Positions 30,982 through 39,262 of a stretch of 64,000 nucleotides of DNA are shown here, piece by piece. The notes beneath the pieces are model-generated. The model had not been told where the DNA came from. It searched no databases and worked only from the letters and a program-made list of their open reading frames with translations. The stretch is from Corallococcus macrosporus. Its GTDB lineage: Bacteria; Myxococcota; Myxococcia; Myxococcales; Myxococcaceae. Positions within the stretch are counted from its first letter, which is position 1; each line of letters opens with the position of its first letter. The stretch lies in contig NZ_JAFIMU010000007.1 of assembly GCF_017302985.1 (NCBI RefSeq), forward strand, positions 3,177,001 to 3,241,000. Reading direction: 5' to 3'. The translations under genes and the position numbers were made by a program.

Positions 30982-32829
30982 TCAGGGCAGGGCGAAGGTG
31001 TAGAGCATGCCGCCGCGGGTGGTGTGCTGCGGCAGGTCCTTCATGGCGCCGCCGAAGCCCAGGGCGATGTTGTCGTCGCGAGGGTCCAACTCACCGGAGA
31101 CGATGGCGCCCGCCCAGCCGCCCACGCCGGAGAGCACGGACACGTACTGCTTGCCGTCCGGGCCCCGGAAGGTGATGGGCTGGCCGATGATTCCGCTGCC
31201 CACCTTGAACTTCCACAGCTCCTGGCCCGTGCGCGCGTGCACGGCCTTGAACCAGCCGTCCATCGTTCCGTAGAAGGCCACGTCGCCGGCCGTCACGACG
31301 ACGCCGCTCCACACCGGGAACTTCTCCGGGATGCTGAAGACCTTCTTGCCGGCGGCCACGTCCCAGCCGATGAACTCGCCCCGGTTGCCGCCCGGCCCCG
31401 CGTACATCTTCACGTTCATGCCGACGTACGGCGTGCCCGCGATGTAGTTGGCCTCGTAGCCCTGCGCGTCCTGGCACAGGTTGTTGCCAGGGATGTAGAG
31501 CAGCCCCGTCTCCGGGTTGAAGGCGGAGGGCGACCAGTCCTTGGAGCCCGGTGACGCCGGGCAGATGCCGCGAATCGTCTTGTCGAAGCCCGTCTCCATG
31601 CCCGGCGTCGGCTGCAGGCGGCCCGTCTTCAGGTCCACGCCGGTGCTGGTGGTGATGTGGCCGAAGGGCGTGGCGGACAGCACCTGTCCCGTCGCGCGGT
31701 CCAGCACGTAGACGTAGCCCGTGCGCCCGGGGTGGATGAGCACCTGGCGCGGCTTCCCGTTCACGGTGAGGTCCGCGACGATGGACTCGTTGATGCCGTC
31801 GTGGTCGTAAAGGTCGTGAGGGCTCCACTGGTAGAACCAGACGGCCTCGCCCGTGGAGGGACGGCGCGCGAAGATGCCGCACGTCCACTTGTTGTCCCCG
31901 GGCCGCTGATCCGGGTTCCACGGGCCGGGGTTGCCGGTGCCGTAGAACACCAGGTCCAGCGCGGCGTCGTACGACACCCAGCCCCACACGTTGCCGCCGC
32001 CCATCTTCCACTGGTCCGGCGGCCAGGTGCGCACGCCCAGGTCCTTGCCCTGGTCGGATGCGTAGAAGGGCTTGAAGTGGGGCCCGATGAGCACGTCCGC
32101 GTCCGGGCCCGTGCTCATCGCTCGCCACGCGATGGCGCCCGTCTTCGTGTCCAGGCCGGCGGCCCAGCCGCGCACGCCCAGCTCACCGCCGCTGTTGCCC
32201 ACGATGACCCGGTCGCGCACCACCAGGGGCGCCATGGTCATGGTCTCGCCCTTGTTGATGTCGCCCAGCTTCGTCTTCCACAGCTCCTTGCCCGTCTGCG
32301 CGTCCACCGCGACGGTGTGCGCGTCGAGCGTGTTGTAGAAGAGCCGCCCGTCCGCGTAGGCCGCGCCCCGGTTGACGACGTCGCAGCACGCCACGCCCTG
32401 GGACGCGGGCGACGGGGCCGGTTCGTACGTCCACTTCACCGGCGCGCCTTCCTTCGTCAGGTCCAGCGCCACCAGCCGGTTGGGGTAGGGCGTGACGACG
32501 TACATCGTGGAGCCCACCACCAGTGGCGCCGCCTCATGTCCGCGCACCAGCCCCGTGGACCACGTCCACGCGAGCTTCAGGTCCTTCACGTTGCCCGCGT
32601 GGATGTCCTTGAGACGGCTGTAGCGCGTGTTGGCCGCGTCCTTGGACGCCGTGAGCCACTGGCCGTCGTCCTCCGCCAGCTTCGACGCGTCTGGCTTCGT
32701 CGCTCCTGGCGGCAGGCTGCTGGAGCCCTGCGCGGAGGACGGGTGTGCTCCGCCCTCCTTCTTGCAACCGGGAGACAGGAGGAACAGACCCGCGAAAAGC
32801 AGCGACGACCAGCGGCTTCGGTACGGCAT
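30982..32829 (-). CDS. PQQ-dependent methanol/ethanol-family dehydrogenase, lanthanide-type signature
   Basis: About 615 residues from ATG 32829 with a lipobox-like leader (L-S-P-G-C), so probably anchored in the periplasm. It is an eight-bladed quinoprotein: the vicinal cysteine pair in VACCDVVNRG, metal ligands Glu in NSGGELGVRG and Asn in GTGNPGPW, and catalytic Asp342 in HDLYDHDG. Asp344, two residues later, is the extra metal ligand typical of lanthanide-dependent XoxF and PedH enzymes and absent from calcium-dependent MxaF. Substrates may be methanol, ethanol or other alcohols. The upstream part of the open frame before 32829 is not needed. Confidence 0.92.
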   Translation of the reverse strand: MPYRSRWSSLLFAGLFLLSPGCKKEGGAHPSSAQGSSSLPPGATKPDASKLAEDDGQWLTASKDAANTRYSRLKDIHAGNVKDLKLAWTWSTGLVRGHEAAPLVVGSTMYVVTPYPNRLVALDLTKEGAPVKWTYEPAPSPASQGVACCDVVNRGAAYADGRLFYNTLDAHTVAVDAQTGKELWKTKLGDINKGETMTMAPLVVRDRVIVGNSGGELGVRGWAAGLDTKTGAIAWRAMSTGPDADVLIGPHFKPFYASDQGKDLGVRTWPPDQWKMGGGNVWGWVSYDAALDLVFYGTGNPGPWNPDQRPGDNKWTCGIFARRPSTGEAVWFYQWSPHDLYDHDGINESIVADLTVNGKPRQVLIHPGRTGYVYVLDRATGQVLSATPFGHITTSTGVDLKTGRLQPTPGMETGFDKTIRGICPASPGSKDWSPSAFNPETGLLYIPGNNLCQDAQGYEANYIAGTPYVGMNVKMYAGPGGNRGEFIGWDVAAGKKVFSIPEKFPVWSGVVVTAGDVAFYGTMDGWFKAVHARTGQELWKFKVGSGIIGQPITFRGPDGKQYVSVLSGVGGWAGAIVSGELDPRDDNIALGFGGAMKDLPQHTTRGGMLYTFALP

Positions 32830-32962
32830 ATGCGCCGCACCCTCAGGCAACCCTGGGGGGTTGTCGCGCCGCGTGTGCCGTGGGCCGTCGGACATGCGAT
32901 GGAGAAGCCGCACAGCGTCCATCGCTCAACAGGGGCATGGGACCCGGGTTCCAGGTCCGCGT

Positions 32963-34006
32963 TCAGCGGGAGATCGCGATGCCCCAGGGCAGCGTGCCCA
33001 CGGGGATGCGTGCGAGCACCTGGCCCGTCGCGGGGTCGATGACGGAGACGTCGTTGGAGGGGCCATTGGCGGTGAACAGCCGCTTGCCGTCCGGCGTGAC
33101 GCCCACGCCCCAGGGGCGCTCGCCCACGTCCTGCACGGTGCGCAGCACCTTCCAGTCCGCCACGTCGATGACGGCCAGCGCCTTGCCGCGCCCGGTGGTG
33201 ACGTACAGCGTGCGGCCGTCCGGGGATACCCCCGCGCCCATGGGCTTCGCGCCCGCCTCCGGGAGCGTCAGCGTGCCTTGCACCTGGTGCGTGTTCGCGT
33301 CCACACGGGTGACGGTGCGGCCCTGTTCCGCGGTGACGAAGGCCCACGCGCCGTCCGGCGTGAAGGCCACCGCGCGCGGACGGCCGCCCACGGGGATGCG
33401 CGCCACCACCGCCTGGGTGCCGGTGTCGATGACGTAGACGTGGTGGTCCTCCTCGCTGGTCACCCAGGCGAAGCGGCCGTCCGGGCGCAGCGTGACGCCC
33501 TCGGGCTCGCCGCCCACGGGCACCGCGTGCGTCACCTTGCCGGTGGTCACGTCCACCACGGACGTGCGCGCGGCGTCCTCGTTGGAGACGTAGAGGCGCT
33601 GGCCGTCCGGGGTCACGTCGAAGGACTCGGGGTCGTCCCCGCTCTCCAGCACGCGCAGCACCTGGCGCGTCTTCGTGTCCACCAGCGCGATGCCGTCCGC
33701 GGTCCGGTCCGGCGGGGGCAGGGTGTCCTCGTCCACGCCGGGCGGCGCGCGCATGGAGCCGCTCACCGCCACGTAGAGCCGCGTTCCGTCCGCGGACAGC
33801 CGCAGGCCCCGGGGCCGCTTGCCCACGGGGATGGTGGCGATGACGCGGTTGCTGGCGGCGTCGATGACGGAGAGGTCGTCGGAGCCCTCGTTGCTCACGT
33901 ACACCAGCGGCCCGGACGCCTGCTGGGAACAGCCGCGCGGACCACAGGCCGTGGCGGCGAGCAGCACCAGGGCGAGGACGCGGAAGGGGCGGGGAGCGGA
34001 AGCCAT
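32963..34006 (-). CDS. YVTN/PQQ-associated beta-propeller lipoprotein
   Basis: A 347-residue lipoprotein (lipobox A-T-A-C) made of about seven repeats of the form (L/A)YVSNE-x-DDLSVID ... VIATIPVG-x-P-x-G. This is a seven-bladed YVTN propeller, similar to the beta-propeller proteins linked to PQQ-dependent catabolism. It lies 133 bp before the PQQ dehydrogenase on the same strand and probably opens the operon. Its exact role, maybe binding or scaffolding in the periplasm, is unknown. Confidence 0.87.
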   Translation of the reverse strand: MASAPRPFRVLALVLLAATACGPRGCSQQASGPLVYVSNEGSDDLSVIDAASNRVIATIPVGKRPRGLRLSADGTRLYVAVSGSMRAPPGVDEDTLPPPDRTADGIALVDTKTRQVLRVLESGDDPESFDVTPDGQRLYVSNEDAARTSVVDVTTGKVTHAVPVGGEPEGVTLRPDGRFAWVTSEEDHHVYVIDTGTQAVVARIPVGGRPRAVAFTPDGAWAFVTAEQGRTVTRVDANTHQVQGTLTLPEAGAKPMGAGVSPDGRTLYVTTGRGKALAVIDVADWKVLRTVQDVGERPWGVGVTPDGKRLFTANGPSNDVSVIDPATGQVLARIPVGTLPWGIAISR

Positions 34007-34047
34007 GTCCCGGCTCTACCCGAAGCGGAGGACCCCAGGAATACGAA

Positions 34048-34083
34048 CGGCGGTGAAGCGACCGGAAGGCCACTCCACCGCCG
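34048..34083 (-). terminator. Hairpin after the DUF5684 gene
   Basis: An 8-bp stem (CGGCGGTG/CACCGCCG) lies about 30 bp after the stop of the minus-strand gene at 34114 and before the propeller gene. A second small hairpin with a TTCG loop sits between it and the stop. Confidence 0.4.
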
Positions 34084-34113
34084 CTGTTCACGGCCGCGAA
34101 GCCGTGGAGACGA

Positions 34114-34536
34114 CTAGGCCGCGGACATGCCGCCGGAGGAGGCGGCGGCGGGGCCCTGGTACTGCGCGTCGCCGAAGCCGAGGATGGCGTAGAAGACCGG
34201 GCCCAGCAGCGCCAGGCCGATGCCGAAGCCCGTGCCCTTGCCGAAGGACTTCGCCATGTCGATGCCGATGATGAACAGCGCGATGATGTTCACGCAGGGC
34301 AGGATGGCCAGCACCACGAACCACGCCGGACGCCCGACGATCTTGGTCATGATGTAGAGGTTGTAGAACGGCACGATGGCCGCCCACCCGGGCTCGCCCG
34401 CCTTGGCGAACGTCTTCCACAGGCCCGCGACCGTCAGGCCGATGAAGGCCAGGTAGAAGATCCAGAACAGCGGACCCGGGCCCGCCGACTGCTGCTCCTG
34501 CATCTGCTGCATCATCTCAAGCTGCTGCTGGTCCAT
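34114..34536 (-). CDS. DUF5684 membrane protein
   Basis: About 140 residues. A Gln/Met-rich N-terminus (MDQQQLEMMQQMQEQQ) precedes four hydrophobic helices with WKTFAKAGEPGWAAIVPFYN and FGKGTGFGIGLALLGPVFY, the hallmark of DUF5684 proteins. The function of the family is unknown. ATG 34536 has a GGGGGA site 4 nt before it. It is transcribed alone, 115 bp after the pilT-like gene. Confidence 0.85.
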   Translation of the reverse strand: MDQQQLEMMQQMQEQQSAGPGPLFWIFYLAFIGLTVAGLWKTFAKAGEPGWAAIVPFYNLYIMTKIVGRPAWFVVLAILPCVNIIALFIIGIDMAKSFGKGTGFGIGLALLGPVFYAILGFGDAQYQGPAAASSGGMSAA

Positions 34537-34651
34537 GACTTCCCCCTCGGAAGTATCGGGACCCACCTCGGTGGGCGGGTCCACGTTCACTCCCGAACAA
34601 ACGCGAAGTCGGGGGGTGAATGCAAATTCCTTCACCTCCCCGGGGGGCGGG

Positions 34652-35758
34652 TCACGCCTTCAGCGTCTCCGGGACCTGCCAGTCCGGCTTCAGCCGCTGG
34701 ATGACCTTCACGAAATTCTCCTTGTCCTGGGCTTTCTCCAGGGCGGCTTCCGGGACGATGACGTCGTCCTTCACCAGCCGCTCCAGGTGCATGTCCAGGG
34801 TCTGCATGCCCACGCTCTGGCCGGCCTGCATCTTGGAGGCAATCTGGAACACCTTGCCCTCGCGGATCATGGCGGCGATGGCGGGACCGCCCACCAGGAT
34901 TTCCAGCGCGGCGACGCGGCCCTTGCCGTCCGCGGTCTTGATGAGCTGCTGGGCGACGATGCCGGCCAGCGACTCCGCGAGCATGCCGCGCACCTGGCCC
35001 TGCTCGTCCGCGGGGAAGGCGTTGATGATGCGGTCGATGGTGGCGGGGGCGCTGTTGGTGTGCACCGTGGCGAAGACGAGCACGCCGAAGCTGGCCAGTT
35101 GGAGCGCCAGCTTCATGGTCTCGTTGGTGCGGAGCTCGCCAATGAGGATGACGTTGGGGTCCTCGCGGCCGGCGGAGCGGATGGCGGTGGCGAAGCTGGA
35201 GGCGTGCGGGCCCACCTCGCGGTGGGTGACCTGGGCCTTGAGCGACTCGTGCACGAACTCCACCGGGTCCTCGATGGTGAGCACGTGCGCCGGGCGCGTC
35301 TTGTTGATGTGGTTGATCATCCCCGCGAGCGTCGTGGACTTGCCGCTGCCCGTGGGGCCCGTCACCAGCACCAGCCCGCTGCGGCGGTCCGCCATCTTGC
35401 GCACCACCTCCGGCGTCTTCAGCTCCTCCAGCGACAGCACCTTGCTGGGGATGGTGCGGAACACGGCGCCAATGCCGGTCATCCGGTAGAAGTAGTTGGC
35501 GCGGAAGCGGGCCTTGGTGCCGTAGCCGTAGGCGAAGTCCAGGTCCAGCTCCTCGACAATCTGCCGCTTCTGCTCGGGCGAGCAGATTTCGAAGAGCAGC
35601 GACTCCAGCTCCTCGGAGGCGAGGGGCTCGTCGCGCAGCGGCACGAGCTCACCGCGGATGCGGCCCAGGGGCGGGTAGCCCACGCCCAGGTGCAGGTCGC
35701 TGCCCTTCCTGTCCAGCAGCACGTCGAACCAGGTCGCGATGCGAGGGGTGTCCGTCAT
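34652..35758 (-). CDS. PilT-like type IV pilus ATPase
   Basis: About 368 residues of the GspE/PilT AAA-like family. The N-terminal domain has KGSDLHLGVGYPP. Walker A is G-P-T-G-S-G-K-S-T, the Asp box is TIEDPVEFVH, Walker B is NVILIGELR and the His box has VFATVHTNSA. The arm normally reading RALREDPD is changed to RSAGREDPN. The classical AIRxALREDPD-type retraction motif is therefore modified, and it may be a PilU-like or accessory motor. It follows the longer PilT-like gene with a 1-bp gap, so they are one operon. Confidence 0.9.
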   Translation of the reverse strand: MTDTPRIATWFDVLLDRKGSDLHLGVGYPPLGRIRGELVPLRDEPLASEELESLLFEICSPEQKRQIVEELDLDFAYGYGTKARFRANYFYRMTGIGAVFRTIPSKVLSLEELKTPEVVRKMADRRSGLVLVTGPTGSGKSTTLAGMINHINKTRPAHVLTIEDPVEFVHESLKAQVTHREVGPHASSFATAIRSAGREDPNVILIGELRTNETMKLALQLASFGVLVFATVHTNSAPATIDRIINAFPADEQGQVRGMLAESLAGIVAQQLIKTADGKGRVAALEILVGGPAIAAMIREGKVFQIASKMQAGQSVGMQTLDMHLERLVKDDVIVPEAALEKAQDKENFVKVIQRLKPDWQVPETLKA

Positions 35759-35759
35759 G

Positions 35760-37550
35760 TCAGGCGCCCTTCTTGCCAAGCAGTGAGCCCACCTTGGACA
35801 GCATCCGCGCGCCCTCCTGGGCGGACGCCGGCGGCGGCACGGTGGGAGCGGCGCCGGGCCTCCTGCCCGTCACCATGGCCTCGATTTCGTCCGGGTTCTC
35901 CGCGAAGCCCTTCACGGTCTCCAGCGTCGCCTTGCCGGAGCGCGCCAGGTCCGCGAGCGAGTCCTCGAAGCGGATGATGCCCAGCGACTTGCCGCGCTGC
36001 TGGAGCGAGGGGATCTGGTACGTCTTGTTGTCGCGGATGAGGTTGCCCAGGGCCACGGAGCCGGTGAGCACCTCGGCGGCGGCGACCATGGACTTGCCGT
36101 CCGTACTGGGCATCAGCCGCTGGCTGACGATGAGGCGCAGGCCGCTGGAGAGCGACAGGCGCACCTGCTGCTGATCTCCCGGCGGGAAGAGGTCGATGAG
36201 CCGGTCGATGGTCTTCGCCGCGCTGGGCGTGTTCATGGTGCTGATGAGCAGGTGGCCCGTCTCGCTGGCGGCGAGCGCCATGCGCACCGTCTCCGTGTCG
36301 CGCAATTCGCCCACGACGATGACGTCCGGGTCCTCGCGGAGGCTGCCCTTGAGGGCGCTGGCGAAGGTGCGGGTGTTGGTGCCCACCTCGCGCTGGCTGA
36401 TGAGGGCGCGCTTGCGCGGGTGCACGTACTCCACCGGGTCCTCCACGGTGAGCACGTGGTGCGTCGTCTCACGGTTGATGATGTCCACCAGCGCCGCGAG
36501 CGTGCTCGTCTTGCCGTGACCGGACGGGCCGGTGAGCACGATGAGGCCCTGGTGGTGGTGCGTGGCCTTGGCGATGTCCGGGGGCAGGCCCAGCGACTCC
36601 AGCGTGGGGATCTCCCGGGCGATGAGGCGGAAGACGCCCTTGAGGCCGGTGCGCTGGCGGCCCACGTTGACGCGGAAGCGGCCGGTGTCCTCGGAGTCCA
36701 GCGCGAAGTCCACGCTGCCGTCCTTCTCCAGCACGTGCCGCAGCCGCTCCGGGATGATGGGGAGCAGCAGGCGCTCCACCGTCTCCGGGGACAGCGGCGT
36801 GTCCTGGGGCAGCAGCTCCCCGGCGATGCGCAGCAGCGGAGGCCGTCCCGCCACCAGGTGCAGGTCGCTGGCGTTCATGCTGCGCGCCTGTTCCAGCAGC
36901 ACGGACAGGTCGCGGCCCGGAGCGGAGGTCGTGCGCGAGATGGGGATGACCCGCGCGGGGGGATTCGCCGTGGCGGCCGGCTGGGCCGGAGCACTGGCCT
37001 GGGGCGACGCGGCAGCGGCGGGAACGCCACGTGCGGCGGCGCCTCCCAAGCCAAGGCCGCCGGGCTGCGCGGCTCGTGCGGCCGCCTCTCCGGGCGCTGA
37101 CCCGGCGGGCGTCCTCGCGGGCGCTTGCGCGGACACCGCCGGCACTCCCGCGTAGGGCGTCCGAGTGGGCGCGGCCGCAGCAGCCGGGGCTGTCGCAGCA
37201 ACTGGGGGCGCCGCAGCAGCAGCCGGAGCCGCCGCCTGTGCCGCACCTTCCGCGCCTCGCGTGAGGCGCACGTTCATCAGCTCGCCCCGGCGCACCGCCG
37301 CGATCGAGATGGAGCCCAGGCCGGTGGCGTTCACCGTCCATTGCACCGGCGTCTCCGACACCGTGGACGCACGCGCCATGCCCACCATCGCCTGGAGGGC
37401 CTTCACGAGATCATCGGTGGAGAGGGCGCCGGGATCGACAGGCTCGTAACCCGTGGCGCCGCGCACCATCGGAGGACGGCCGCTGGCCAGGGCCAGCTCG
37501 GTGATTCCAGGACGCGACAGATGACGCAGCAGCTCTGCGAGCGGTTTCAT
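35760..37550 (-). CDS. PilT-like ATPase with an extra N-terminal domain
   Basis: About 596 residues. Residues 1-105 look like a degenerate copy of the PilT N-domain (PGITELALASGRPPMVRG). An Ala/Pro-rich linker of about 110 residues follows, then a full PilT unit: SDLHLVAGRPP, Walker A G-P-S-G-H-G-K-T-S, TVEDPVEYVHP, REDPDVIVVGELRDTET and the STMNTPSA segment in place of STLHT-x-x-A. The duplicated front domain suggests altered hexamer contacts or membrane recruitment. The start is placed at ATG 37550. The operon partner is the shorter PilT-like gene. Confidence 0.9.
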   Translation of the reverse strand: MKPLAELLRHLSRPGITELALASGRPPMVRGATGYEPVDPGALSTDDLVKALQAMVGMARASTVSETPVQWTVNATGLGSISIAAVRRGELMNVRLTRGAEGAAQAAAPAAAAAPPVAATAPAAAAAPTRTPYAGVPAVSAQAPARTPAGSAPGEAAARAAQPGGLGLGGAAARGVPAAAASPQASAPAQPAATANPPARVIPISRTTSAPGRDLSVLLEQARSMNASDLHLVAGRPPLLRIAGELLPQDTPLSPETVERLLLPIIPERLRHVLEKDGSVDFALDSEDTGRFRVNVGRQRTGLKGVFRLIAREIPTLESLGLPPDIAKATHHHQGLIVLTGPSGHGKTSTLAALVDIINRETTHHVLTVEDPVEYVHPRKRALISQREVGTNTRTFASALKGSLREDPDVIVVGELRDTETVRMALAASETGHLLISTMNTPSAAKTIDRLIDLFPPGDQQQVRLSLSSGLRLIVSQRLMPSTDGKSMVAAAEVLTGSVALGNLIRDNKTYQIPSLQQRGKSLGIIRFEDSLADLARSGKATLETVKGFAENPDEIEAMVTGRRPGAAPTVPPPASAQEGARMLSKVGSLLGKKGA

Positions 37551-37663
37551 TCGGGGGGGAGGCCCCACCGCTGCCGTGCGTCAGGCCCGGCGGGGTGGAA
37601 ACTCCCGCGAGGATAGTCGACCGCCGCGTCCCAGGTCATCCTGGGGGCGTGTCCCCCAACGCA

Positions 37664-37698
37664 CGACGGGAGCGGCCGTGTGAGGGCCCCTCCCGTCG
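37664..37698 (-). terminator. Hairpin after the GNAT gene
   Basis: A perfect 9-bp stem (CGACGGGAG/CTCCCGTCG) lies 29 bp after the stop of the acetyltransferase gene. Two smaller hairpins sit further downstream (about 37630-37660). Together they probably end transcription before the PilT-like operon. Confidence 0.5.
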
Positions 37699-37726
37699 GG
37701 TACAGCCGGTTGCTGGGTGCGGCGGA

Positions 37727-38266
37727 CTACAGCTCGCGCGACATCAGGAGCCGCAGCTTGCCGGACTTCTTGGAGACCACCGTGGCCACCGTGGTGAAGC
37801 CCGCCTTGCGGTAGAAGCCCACCGCGGGCGCGTTCGCCGGATCCACGCGCAGGGCGATGGTCTTGCGGTACATGTCACGCGCCGCGTCCAGCGCCTTGTC
37901 GAGCAGCTTCTCGCCCACACCCTGGCGCCGCAGCTCCGGCTTCACCACGATGTTGCGCAGGTAGGCCGCGCCCGGCACGGGGCCGTCGCGCTCCACCGTC
38001 ACGTAGCCCACCACCTGGTTCTGGATCCGCGCCACGTGGAGGAAGGGCTTGAGCTGGGTGAGGGCCTTGAGGCTCTCCTCCTGGCTCTCACCCCGCCCCT
38101 TCCAGGGCTCGGAGTTGGCGCGAAGGGCCGACACCGTGGTCAGGTCCTCGTCGGTGGGCGGACCGAATTTGACCCCGTTGACCAGATCATTGGGGAGCGT
38201 CGCTCCATCCAGCACCGGCGTGGGGGCCGCCACCTCGACGCCAGGGTCCACCTGCTTCATCGTCAT
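37727..38266 (-). CDS. GNAT-family N-acetyltransferase
   Basis: A 179-residue single-domain acetyltransferase. The acetyl-CoA loop is V-K-P-E-L-R-R-Q-G-V-G-E-K-L-L, preceded by the strand AYLRNIVV and followed by ALRVDPANAPAVGFYRKAGF. The N-terminal 50 residues are a variable lead. The substrate (amine, peptide or antibiotic) cannot be told. GGAGGAG lies 7 nt before ATG 38266. It is divergent from the MglA-like gene. Confidence 0.88.
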   Translation of the reverse strand: MTMKQVDPGVEVAAPTPVLDGATLPNDLVNGVKFGPPTDEDLTTVSALRANSEPWKGRGESQEESLKALTQLKPFLHVARIQNQVVGYVTVERDGPVPGAAYLRNIVVKPELRRQGVGEKLLDKALDAARDMYRKTIALRVDPANAPAVGFYRKAGFTTVATVVSKKSGKLRLLMSREL

Positions 38267-38492
38267 CGCCTTGCTCCTCCGTCGCGTCCGCGATCCTAAC
38301 CGGTCCCCCCGTACCCATGCACGCGATCATTCCGCGCGCATTGTCCTGTTTTCCGTGTGGGGAGACGTCCTCCTCCCAGGCGGGGAGCAGGAATCTCTCG
38401 AAACGCCACGCGGGAGAGCGTCATTCCGGGAAGACGTGTCCCGTCCCGCTGTCTGGACTGCGAGCGGCCTTCCGCGCGGGACGTGAGGCCAT

Positions 38493-38500
38493 TATAAAAT
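38493..38500 (+). promoter_or_regulatory. Possible -10 element of the MglA-like/PocR kinase operon
   Basis: TATAAAAT stands out in a GC-rich 270-bp divergent region, 37 bp before the start of the GTPase gene. No good -35 box is seen at normal spacing, so an activator may be needed. Confidence 0.3.
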
Positions 38501-38536
38501 CCCTGTCCGGGTCCCCCTCGGTCCGAGCTCTGCCCC

Positions 38537-39262
38537 TTGCAACTCAACCACGCCCAGCGCGAGCTGACGCTCAAGATCGTCTATTACGGCCCCGGGCTCA
38601 GCGGGAAGACGACGAACTTGCGCAAGCTGCACGCGCGAGCGCGGCCGGACGTGCGAGGGCGCCTCCTGTCGGTGGACACCCACGACGACCGGACGCTCTT
38701 CTTCGACCTCTTGCCCGTCTTCTTCTCCACCTCCACGGGCTTCAAGGTGAAGGTGAAGCTCTTCACGGTGCCCGGCCAGGTCATCCACAACGCCACGCGG
38801 CGGGTGGTGCTGCAGGGCGCGGACGCGGTGGTCTTCATCGCGGACAGCCGCCGCAACGCGTCCCAGGAGAACAACGCCTACTGGCGCAACCTGCAGGAGA
38901 ACCTGCGGGAGATGGAGCTGGACCCCACGCAGGTGCCGGTGGTCATCCAGTTCAACAAGCGCGACCTGCCGGACAGCCTGACGGACGCGGAGCTGGCGGA
39001 GGTGCAGCGCCGGGGCAGCCAGCCGGTGGTGGGCTCCGTCGCCGTGCGGGGCGAGGGCGTGGTGGAGACCTTCCACGCCGTGGTGCAGACGGCCTGGCGC
39101 GCGCTGGAAGGCCGGGCGCAGCTGTCGCGCAACGTGGGCCTCAGCGAAGAGGAATTCCTGGGGCAGATCTTCCGTCACATCGACCTGAGCGGCACGGAGC
39201 TGGAGGGCCGCTACGGGCCCGGCGCCATGCCCGGCGGCAGGGAGAGCGGGAGGGCGCCATGA
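38537..39262 (+). CDS. MglA-like small Ras-family GTPase
   Basis: A 241-residue GTPase of the prokaryotic MglA group. The P-loop is G-P-G-L-S-G-K-T-T-N, switch II has the family-specific T-V-P-G-Q, and the base-specificity motif is N-K-R-D. MglA sets cell polarity and motility in Myxococcus; this paralog has an extra C-terminal tail of about 35 residues. The start appears to be TTG 38537, the only start codon close to the P-loop. The gene overlaps the PocR-kinase gene by 4 bp (ATGA), so the two are made together. A MglB-type GAP is not adjacent. Confidence 0.9.
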   Translation: MQLNHAQRELTLKIVYYGPGLSGKTTNLRKLHARARPDVRGRLLSVDTHDDRTLFFDLLPVFFSTSTGFKVKVKLFTVPGQVIHNATRRVVLQGADAVVFIADSRRNASQENNAYWRNLQENLREMELDPTQVPVVIQFNKRDLPDSLTDAELAEVQRRGSQPVVGSVAVRGEGVVETFHAVVQTAWRALEGRAQLSRNVGLSEEEFLGQIFRHIDLSGTELEGRYGPGAMPGGRESGRAP

